Shown: piece by piece, positions 1 to 4,144 of the stretch
Layout: the number at the start of each line of letters is the position of its first letter
Position numbering within the stretch: position 1 is the first letter of the stretch
From: Geopsychrobacter sp.
GTDB lineage: Bacteria > Desulfobacterota > Desulfuromonadia > Desulfuromonadales > Geopsychrobacteraceae
Length of the DNA: 5,156 nt
Assembly (NCBI GenBank): GCA_030620915.1
Contig: JAUXIR010000157.1
Location: forward strand, 1-5,156
Direction: 5' to 3'
The notes under the pieces: generated by a model
The model's database searches: none
The model's input: the letters and a program-made list of their open reading frames with translations, nothing else
What the model was told of the DNA's origin: nothing
Made by a program: the position numbers and the translations under genes

Positions 1-74
1 AGATGCTGCCATGCGGAGTCGTGATGTTGGGCCGGAGGATCGTTGGTTATGAAACGGGGTTACCTTGTTACGTC
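1..74. repeat. Direct repeat, copy 1 (may extend left of the window)
   Basis: This is the first copy of an imperfect direct repeat; the second starts 171 bases downstream. Aligned without gaps, 68 of 74 bases agree, with differences at window positions 20, 21, 25, 27, 31 and 46. The last 28 bases (47-74) are identical. Similarity stops abruptly after 74. The left border cannot be seen because the window begins inside or at the edge of the repeat. Confidence 0.9.
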
Positions 75-110
75 CTTTAGCCTTTAGACGCAGTTCGGCC
101 ACAACCGGAT

Positions 111-230
111 TTACAGGCCGGTTCGCCAAGCGTCTTTGAGGTATTCACGGAGTTGGTCCATACGCTCCGGCAGATGCTGCCATGCGGAGTTATGAAGCTG
201 GACCGGAGGATCGTTGATTATGAAACGGGG
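111..230 (-). pseudogene. Possible 3' remnant of a protein gene (39 sense codons, no start)
   Basis: On the minus strand, one frame is open for 39 codons between a TAA at 231-233 and a terminating TAA at 111-113. The second half reads SAWQHLPERMDQLREYLKDA followed by WRTGL, which has the amphipathic, charge-balanced composition of a real helical protein end, unlike the Arg/Ser/Pro-rich shadow frames nearby. Repeat copy 1 carries the same frame (for example SAWQHL) before the window edge. I do not recognise the family. There is no start codon with an RBS, so if it is coding at all it is a broken fragment. A chance open frame of this length is entirely possible. Confidence 0.25.
165..189. repeat. 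Inverted repeat at left edge of repeat copy 2
   Basis: CTCCG (165-169) pairs with CGGAG (185-189). Inside, GCAG (170-173) pairs with CTGC (177-180) around an ATG loop, leaving CATG (181-184) as a one-sided bulge. The hairpin spans the left boundary of direct-repeat copy 2; the equivalent position for copy 1 lies outside the window. Confidence 0.5.
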
Positions 231-245
231 TTACCTTGTTACGTC
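172..245. repeat. Direct repeat, copy 2
   Basis: This is the second copy of the 74-bp repeat at 1-74, in the same orientation, with six substitutions and no indels. The 97 bases between the copies (75-171) are not repeated after copy 2, so this is either a dispersed pair or a tandem duplication whose second unit was truncated. The left border of copy 2 sits inside a hairpin (165-189). Of the six substitutions, four would change the amino acid and two would be silent in the minus-strand frame described at 111-230. Confidence 0.9.
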
Positions 246-253
246 TCCTTGAG

Positions 254-270
254 TTGCGCCCTCTGCGCAA
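254..270. repeat. Inverted repeat TTGCGC-N5-GCGCAA
   Basis: TTGCGC (254-259) and GCGCAA (265-270) form a perfect 6-bp stem with a 5-base loop, 8 bases after the end of direct-repeat copy 2. It has no T-run on either side, so it does not look like an intrinsic terminator. Confidence 0.5.
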
Positions 271-290
271 TCGGAACCTGTTGTTGAATT

Positions 291-310
291 TACTATCCTG
301 AGGGGTAGTA
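291..310. repeat. Inverted repeat, 8-bp stem with TGAG loop
   Basis: TACTATCC (291-298) pairs with GGGGTAGTA's last eight bases (303-310), giving seven Watson-Crick pairs and one T-G wobble around a four-base loop (299-302). It directly abuts the next dyad at 311 with no spacer. Paired hairpins of this kind can be RNA structures or binding sites. No U-tract follows on either strand. Confidence 0.6.
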
Positions 311-329
311 TTGGCAACTTTCTTGCCAA
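311..329. promoter_or_regulatory. Perfect dyad TTGGCAA-N5-TTGCCAA; fits a sigma-54 promoter core
   Basis: The 7-bp arms (311-317 and 323-329) are perfectly complementary around a 5-base centre. Separately, TGGCA (312-316) and TTGC (323-326) place the invariant GG (313-314) and GC (325-326) dinucleotides exactly 12 bases apart, as in sigma-54 (RpoN) -24/-12 promoters. Because the site is symmetric, the minus strand fits equally well or slightly better (TGGCAAG-N4-TTGC). If used on the + strand, transcription would begin near 338, giving a leader of about 310 bases before larA. It could instead be an operator for a dimeric regulator or just the stem of an RNA hairpin. Confidence 0.4.
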
Positions 330-379
330 CTCCGGTTTTATACAGAGCACAAAATACTAACCTGCCGGATTTACTCAAG

Positions 380-416
380 GTGTTCGCCGTTGCGGAGCAG
401 GGCTCGCGGTGAACGC
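380..416. repeat. Long imperfect hairpin
   Basis: GTTCGCCG (382-389) pairs with CGGTGAAC (407-414) through seven Watson-Crick pairs and one G-T wobble. It can extend outward to 380/416. A second stem, GAGC (395-398) with GCTC (402-405), closes a three-base loop inside it, separated by an asymmetric internal loop. This would be the most stable RNA fold in the upstream region. No function can be assigned. Confidence 0.5.
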
Positions 417-431
417 AGAACTGCTGAGTGT

Positions 432-463
432 TGAGGATTTGACTCAGGTTGTGAGGATTTGAC
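432..463. repeat. 12-bp direct repeat TGAGGATTTGAC with 20-bp period
   Basis: TGAGGATTTGAC occurs at 432-443 and again at 452-463, so the centres are 20 bp apart, about two helical turns. Related GGATTTAC strings occur at 107-114 and 367-374. Same-face repeats of this spacing are typical of regulator binding sites, but no regulator is in view and the match may be a short tandem duplication. Confidence 0.4.
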
Positions 464-491
464 GTAAACTTGTCTCGCCGCAGGATCTCTT

Positions 492-507
492 CGAGGTCGG
501 CACCTCG
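492..507. repeat. Inverted repeat CGAGGT-N4-ACCTCG
   Basis: CGAGGT (492-497) and ACCTCG (502-507) form a perfect 6-bp GC-rich stem around a four-base CGGC loop. No T-run follows, so it is not a convincing terminator. It would lie in the leader of any transcript that starts upstream of about 490 and reads into larA. Confidence 0.45.
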
Positions 508-615
508 CATGGAGGAGAAGTCCCTTGTTGTTTGCACCCCGGCTCAATGCCACACCAGTATCCATCACAGCGGAAAAGATCCACCGGCCGCCAAAGGTAG
601 TTCGTCAATTTCCGC

Positions 616-642
616 TATACTGCAGACACAGCAACAAGGAGG
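616..642 (+). promoter_or_regulatory. larA -10 element and ribosome binding site
   Basis: TATACT at 616-621 differs from the sigma-70 -10 consensus at one position and would start transcription near 628. No good -35 hexamer lies 16-18 bp upstream, so the promoter is tentative and might need an activator. AAGGAGG at 636-642, four bases before the ATG at 647, is a near-perfect Shine-Dalgarno sequence and decides the start codon of larA against the longer open frame that begins at 470. Confidence 0.5.
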
Positions 643-646
643 TGTT

Positions 647-1924
647 ATGCACATCCGTCTCAAGTATGGTGAAGAGGGTCTGGATCTCGAGTTTCCTGAA
701 ACGCCCAACTTTGTCGGTATCCTCTCGCCGCAGGAGGCCGAGGTCATAGCGCTACCGGCGGATGCTGTCAGCCAGTCTCTTGCGCAGCCGATTGCGAGCG
801 CACCGCTCAAGGAGCTGGCGCGAGGCAAAGCCGATGCCATGATTGTCATCAGTGACATCACCCGGCCGGTGCCGAACCGGCTGTTGCTGCCGCTCATCAT
901 CCGACAGCTGGAAGCAGCGGGTATCCCTGCCGACAAAATCACAAGTCTGATTGCCACCGGCATCCATCGCCCCAACGAGGGGCCGGAACTGGAACGGCTG
1001 GTCGGTAAAGAGATCGCGGCTTCCTACCGGATCATCAACCACTTCTCCAAAAACCAGGAAGAGATGACCCTGGTCGGACATATCGGCGATGGTGTGCCGG
1101 CCCTGGTCAACAAGCATTACCTGGCGGCCGAGCTGAAGATTCTGACTGGCTTCATCGAACCGCATATGTGGGCCGGCTTCTCCGGCGGACGCAAGTCGAT
1201 TCTGCCGGGGATCTCTTCGGTCAAGACCCTCGAATTCATGCATGGGCCGGAGATGGTCGCCCACCCGCAGACCCGCTACGGCGTGCTCGAAGGGAATCCC
1301 TTCCACGAAGCCGGGCTGGCGATCATGGAGCAGGCCGGCGCCGACTTCATCGTCAATGTCACCCTTGACACCAGCAAACAGCTCACCGGCGTCTTTGCCG
1401 GTCACCCGGTCAAGGCCCATCTCGCCGGGGTCGAGTTTCTCAGACGTCACTGCGTCCACAGCCTGGCTGAGCCCCTCGACTTCGTGGTCACCACCAATGC
1501 CGGGGCCCCGCTCGACTGCAACCTGTATCAGACCGCCAAGGGGATCTCAGGCGTGGCCAGCGCGATTCGCGAAGGCGGGGTGATCCTGATCGCCACCGAG
1601 TGCCTGGAGGGCTTCGGCAGTGACGAGTACCGCGCGGTGTTCGAGCATGCCACCACGCCACAGGCCTTCATCGAAAAACTGCTGAAGAAGGAGTTCTTTC
1701 TCCCCGACCAGTGGTGTGCGCAGGAGACCTACCAGGTGATGCTGAAGAATGAGATCTGGGTCCACACCAAAGGGATCGACGCCGCGACCCTGAAGCGCTT
1801 CCACTTCAAACCGGTGCCGCAGATCAACCAGGCCATCACTGAATTGCTGGTAAGATTCGGCCGGAATGCGCGCTGGGCGATTGTGCCGGATGGCCCGCTA
1901 CTGATCCTCAAGCTTGATGAATAG
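647..1924 (+). CDS. larA: LarA-family nickel-dependent hydroxyacid racemase/epimerase
   Basis: This 425-residue protein has the full length of Lactobacillus plantarum lactate racemase LarA. LarA inverts the alpha-carbon of 2-hydroxyacids in the cytoplasm by hydride transfer to a nickel-pincer nucleotide bound to a lysine. The key residues are visible. K183, in GFSGGRKSILPG, matches LarA K184. H107 (ATGIHRPN), H173 (EPHMWAG) and H199 (LEFMHG) match H108, H174 and H200, with identical spacing among the last three. SDITRP (69-74) and YQTAKG (294-299) are the usual substrate-side segments. The frame is open back to 470, but family length and a strong Shine-Dalgarno sequence fix the start at 647. 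Cofactor synthesis needs LarB, LarC and LarE, none of which is in the window. LarA homologues act on many hydroxyacids (lactate, malate, phenyllactate, sugar acids), so the substrate is unproven; family membership is near certain. Confidence 0.93.
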   Translation: MHIRLKYGEEGLDLEFPETPNFVGILSPQEAEVIALPADAVSQSLAQPIASAPLKELARGKADAMIVISDITRPVPNRLLLPLIIRQLEAAGIPADKITSLIATGIHRPNEGPELERLVGKEIAASYRIINHFSKNQEEMTLVGHIGDGVPALVNKHYLAAELKILTGFIEPHMWAGFSGGRKSILPGISSVKTLEFMHGPEMVAHPQTRYGVLEGNPFHEAGLAIMEQAGADFIVNVTLDTSKQLTGVFAGHPVKAHLAGVEFLRRHCVHSLAEPLDFVVTTNAGAPLDCNLYQTAKGISGVASAIREGGVILIATECLEGFGSDEYRAVFEHATTPQAFIEKLLKKEFFLPDQWCAQETYQVMLKNEIWVHTKGIDAATLKRFHFKPVPQINQAITELLVRFGRNARWAIVPDGPLLILKLDE

Positions 1925-1936
1925 GGGGATCAACCC

Positions 1937-1965
1937 TTTACAATCCTTATCCGGCGGACTATGTT
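1937..1965 (+). promoter_or_regulatory. Predicted sigma-70 promoter of the lemA-TPM operon
   Basis: TTTACA (1937-1942, five of six matches to the -35 consensus) is separated by exactly 17 bp from TATGTT (1960-1965, four of six matches to the -10). It lies just after the larA stop codon and about 65 bases before the lemA start. The expected transcription start is near 1972. This suggests the LemA unit is transcribed independently of larA, although no clear terminator separates them and read-through is possible. Confidence 0.5.
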
Positions 1966-1971
1966 GAAAAC

Positions 1972-1985
1972 AATGATTAATCATT
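1972..1985. promoter_or_regulatory. 14-bp perfect palindrome, likely operator at the lemA transcription start
   Basis: AATGATTAATCATT is a perfect 14-bp palindrome with no central spacer. It begins at the position predicted as +1 from the promoter at 1937-1965. A dimeric repressor bound here would block initiation. A looped RNA structure is less likely because there is no room for a loop without opening the central pairs. The regulator is unknown. Confidence 0.5.
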
Positions 1986-2030
1986 TGCCCGCTCAACTCA
2001 TTTTTATCCGGAAGAAGAGGTCAATTCGCC

Positions 2031-2621
2031 ATGTTGAAACGCCTTTGCCTGTTTTTGATCGCCGCCCTCATCACCCTGCCCGCCCTCAGTGGCTGCGGCT
2101 ATAATCAGATCCAGAAGAACGAAGAAGGGGTCTTTGCGGCCTGGGCCGATGTCGAAGCAACCTATCAGCGCCGTGCCGACCTGATCCCCAACCTGGTTGA
2201 AACGGTCAAGGCCTACGCCTCCCACGAAAAAGAGACCCTACAGGCTGTGACAGAGGCGCGCGCCAGCGTCGGCAAGACCCAGATCAACACCGGCGACCTC
2301 GCCGACCCTGCGGCCCTGCAGAACTACCAGAAGGCACAGGGGGCTCTCTCGGGGGCGCTCTCGCGCCTGCTGGTCGTTGCCGAGCGCTATCCCGACCTGA
2401 AGGCGAACCAGAATTTCCGCGATCTGCAACACCAGCTCGAAGGGACCGAAAATCGGATCAATGTGGCTCGCCAGCGCTACAACAAGGCGGTGCAGACCTT
2501 CAACAGTTCGATCCGTACCTTCCCCAACAACCTGACCAACAACTACCTGCTGAATCTGGAGCGCAAGGAAGCCTTCAAGGCAGAGTCTGGAGCCGAAAAG
2601 GCACCCAAGGTTAAGTTTTAA
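2031..2621 (+). CDS. lemA: LemA-family lipoprotein
   Basis: This 196-residue protein is a typical LemA family member, a membrane-anchored helical bundle facing outward. It opens with a basic, hydrophobic leader (residues 1-21) ending in the lipobox ALSGC, so Cys22 should be lipidated and remain as the new N-terminus. The family signature follows at once: CGYNQIQ (22-28), then YQRRADLIPNLVETVKAYA (45-63) with HE at 65-66. A second conserved block is at 109-158 (VAERYPDLKANQNF, then GTENRINVARQRYN), and the protein ends in a short charged tail. AAGAGG at 2015-2020 is the likely RBS, 10 bases before the ATG. Only three bases separate its stop from the next gene, so translation is probably coupled. 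Family identity is secure; its biochemical role is not established, though LemA genes very often sit beside TPM-domain genes as here. Confidence 0.93.
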   Translation: MLKRLCLFLIAALITLPALSGCGYNQIQKNEEGVFAAWADVEATYQRRADLIPNLVETVKAYASHEKETLQAVTEARASVGKTQINTGDLADPAALQNYQKAQGALSGALSRLLVVAERYPDLKANQNFRDLQHQLEGTENRINVARQRYNKAVQTFNSSIRTFPNNLTNNYLLNLERKEAFKAESGAEKAPKVKF

Positions 2622-2624
2622 ACC

Positions 2625-3332
2625 ATGAATATCCGTCGATTTATCCTGCCAATCCTGCTTGCTCTTCTCTTGCCGCTCAATGTTGCGGCCCTCGAGGTGC
2701 CTAAACTCTCGGGCTATGTCAATGACCTGGCGGGTGTGATCTCGCCAGGCGTAGAGCTGAAAATCGAGAACTTCCTCCGCAGCTTTGAAGCCAGCGACTC
2801 GACCCAACTGGTTATTCTGACAATCGATTCTCTGGAAGGAGAGGCGTTGGAGGACTACAGCTTGAGGGTCGTCGAGAGTTGGAAAATCGGCCAAAAAGAT
2901 CGGGATAACGGTGCGCTCCTCTTGATTGCCAAAACCGAGCGTAAAATCCGCATCGAGGTCGGCTACGGTCTCGAGGGAAAACTCACCGATCTGCTCTCGG
3001 GCCGGATCATCGATCTGGAAATCACCCCGCACTTTAAAGCCGGTGACTACGACGCCGGCGCTATCGCCGGAATTGCAGCCATGGCCGAAGCGGTACGAGG
3101 TGAATATCAAGGCACTGGACGCACCAAGCGCAAGAAGAAACGCAGTTCCTGGGGCTCGCTGGCCCTGTTGCTCTTCCTTGGCCCCGGCATGATGCTTTTC
3201 GGTGGTGGCCGACGTGGACGGTACCGCCGCAGTGGAATCTGGATCGGTGGTGTCGGATTCGGCGGTGGTGGCGGCGTGTTTAGTGGCGGCGGTGGCGGTT
3301 TTGGCGGCGGCGGTTCCTCCGGGGGCTGGTAA
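2625..3332 (+). CDS. TPM-domain protein with signal peptide, TM segment and Gly-rich tail (YgcG type)
   Basis: The 235-residue product has a Sec signal peptide (1-22, likely cut after NVAA). A TPM domain follows at about 28-158, with YVNDLAGVIS (31-40), DNGALLLIA (94-102) and RKIRIEVGYGLEGKLTD (106-122), all hallmark segments of the family. TPM domains occur in the plant and cyanobacterial photosystem II repair protein TLP18.3/Psb32, where phosphatase activity has been reported; the bacterial function is unclear. A basic cluster KRKKKR (168-173) precedes a hydrophobic segment (about 176-192), then GRRGRYRR and a glycine-rich tail (208-235) ending in SSGGW. Basic residues on both sides of the membrane segment leave its orientation ambiguous. 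No strong Shine-Dalgarno is present; the start lies three bases after the lemA stop, so coupling is likely. Confidence 0.9.
   Translation: MNIRRFILPILLALLLPLNVAALEVPKLSGYVNDLAGVISPGVELKIENFLRSFEASDSTQLVILTIDSLEGEALEDYSLRVVESWKIGQKDRDNGALLLIAKTERKIRIEVGYGLEGKLTDLLSGRIIDLEITPHFKAGDYDAGAIAGIAAMAEAVRGEYQGTGRTKRKKKRSSWGSLALLLFLGPGMMLFGGGRRGRYRRSGIWIGGVGFGGGGGVFSGGGGGFGGGGSSGGW
3258..3329 (+). repeat. Low-complexity glycine-codon tract
   Basis: GGC/GGT codons dominate this stretch, encoding the Gly-rich C-terminal tail of the first TPM protein with interspersed Phe, Val, Ser and a final Trp. Glycine-rich tails ending near SGGxW-like motifs are common in YgcG-type proteins. The tract is prone to replication slippage, so its length may vary between strains. 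Confidence 0.7.
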
Positions 3333-3404
3333 GACCGAACACAATCACACTTTCCGTGACTCAACAAGCCTGAATTCAGCAGTGCAAACTAGAGGCGTCA
3401 GCTC

Positions 3405-4031
3405 ATGACAGCAAAAAACTTATTTAGCGCAGAGGAAAAAACTCGTATTGAGGCCGCCGTCCAACAGGCCGAAAGCCGGACCAGTGGTGAAATAGTACCG
3501 ATGGTGGTCGATCAGTCCTACGACTACCCACGCGCAGAAATCCTCGGGGCCGGCCTCTTCTCGCTGGCCGCCGCAACCTCGCTCAGCTGGGCGTTCCTGG
3601 GCGAATCGCTCTGGCACTTCCTCTGGCTGTTTGCCCTCGGCTATCTCCCCTTCAAGCAGATGATCAGGCGTTTCCCTGCACTCAAGCGGCGCCTGATCCA
3701 CCCGGACGAAATCAGCGCCGAGGTCAAAGAGCGAGCCATCGTCGCCTTCTTGGAGCATGGCCTCCATCATACCCGCGACGAAACCGGCATCCTCATTCTG
3801 CTCTCGCTCTTCGAGCGTCGCGTTTATGTGCTGGCCGACCGCGGCATTAACGATGTCGTTCCGACCGACACCTGGGATGGAATCGTCGATACCATCACCT
3901 CAGGCATTCATCGCGGAGAAACCTGCGATGCGCTCTGTGCAGCCATCGATTCCTGCGGACAACTTCTCGAAAGCCATTTTCCGATCAAATCGGACGATAC
4001 CGACGAACTGCCCAATCTGATTATCGGCTGA
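3405..4031 (+). CDS. TPM-domain membrane protein without signal peptide
   Basis: This 208-residue protein is a second TPM-domain protein of a different build from its neighbour. It begins with a soluble segment, FSAEEKTRIEAAVQQAESRT then SGEIVPMVV (7-35), the start of the TPM fold. This is interrupted by a hydrophobic hairpin (about 46-63 and 67-85, rich in Leu, Ala and Trp). The fold resumes from 104 with AEVKERAIVAFLEHGLHHTR then DETGILILLSLFERRVYVLADRGIND. The helical end carries several cysteines (174, 178, 184). There is no cleavable signal, so both soluble parts should face the same side of the membrane, probably the cytoplasm, opposite to the first TPM protein. AGAGG at 3391-3395 is the likely RBS, nine bases from ATG. 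The 72-base gap from the previous gene has no terminator, consistent with one operon. Family assignment is firm, function unknown. Confidence 0.88.
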   Translation: MTAKNLFSAEEKTRIEAAVQQAESRTSGEIVPMVVDQSYDYPRAEILGAGLFSLAAATSLSWAFLGESLWHFLWLFALGYLPFKQMIRRFPALKRRLIHPDEISAEVKERAIVAFLEHGLHHTRDETGILILLSLFERRVYVLADRGINDVVPTDTWDGIVDTITSGIHRGETCDALCAAIDSCGQLLESHFPIKSDDTDELPNLIIG

Positions 4032-4144
4032 CCCGACGAACAACCGAAAACCGGCCTTTCTCAGCGCGACAAAGCAACCCAGCCTCCCCATCTCCACCTG
4101 TGTTTCTTTGGACGATTAACCAGAAAAGAGAGACCCACCTCAAG

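Larger units (their letters stand above)
1..646. other. Gene-free repeat- and dyad-rich region upstream of larA
   Basis: This 646-base stretch has no coding region I can support. Open frames on both strands are short, rich in Arg/Ser/Pro, lack good ribosome binding sites and resemble no family I know. It contains a 74-bp direct repeat, a 39-codon minus-strand open stretch that may be a gene remnant, at least six short inverted repeats between 165 and 507, a 12-bp direct repeat with a 20-bp period (432-463), and the larA promoter/RBS area at its right end. By eye it is less GC-rich than the genes that follow, especially around 280-380. It may be a degraded mobile element or gene fragment fused to a structured intergenic region; the sequence alone does not decide. 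Confidence 0.6.

Noticed and set aside
254..416. Integron attC site in the hairpin cluster
   Set aside because: A GTTRRRY string exists at 283-289, but no matching RYYYAAC partner encloses any of the hairpins and no cassette gene is present.
190..537. 115-codon open frame on the minus strand across the upstream region
   Set aside because: It starts with GTG without a Shine-Dalgarno site, is rich in Arg/Ser/Asn with no recognisable motif, and crosses the hairpins and repeat copy 2. It looks like a chance frame.
470..646. N-terminal extension of larA by 59 codons
   Set aside because: The extension has low-complexity Ser/Arg/Pro composition, no RBS at 470, and would make the protein longer than its family. 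AAGGAGG at 636-642 in front of the ATG at 647 is decisive.
473..735. 13-base repeat TCTCGCCGCAGGA at 473-485 and 723-735, each followed by GAGGTC
   Set aside because: A 13-base match within 5 kb is within chance expectation, the flanks do not align, and the second copy is explained by the larA coding sequence.
752..1459. Long minus-strand frame inside larA (235 codons)
   Set aside because: It is the antisense shadow of a GC-rich gene with clear family identity on the + strand. Its composition is Asp/Gly/Arg-rich and shows no motif.
1922..1940. Possible terminator after larA (AGGG loop CCCT then TT)
   Set aside because: The stem is only four pairs with a seven-base loop and is followed by just a short T-run; too weak to call.
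1947..2011. TTATCCGG repeated at 1947-1954 and 2004-2011
   Set aside because: An 8-base pair of matches in a short intergenic region is not significant and does not coincide with the promoter elements.
2238..3344. 368-codon minus-strand frame over lemA and the first TPM gene
   Set aside because: It spans two well-supported + strand genes and begins with an Ala/Thr-rich translation of the glycine-codon tract, which is typical of antisense shadow frames.
4032..4144. Promoter or terminator between the second TPM gene and the SDR gene
   Set aside because: I found no hairpin with a T-run and no -35/-10 pair with acceptable spacing; whether the SDR gene is co-transcribed stays open.
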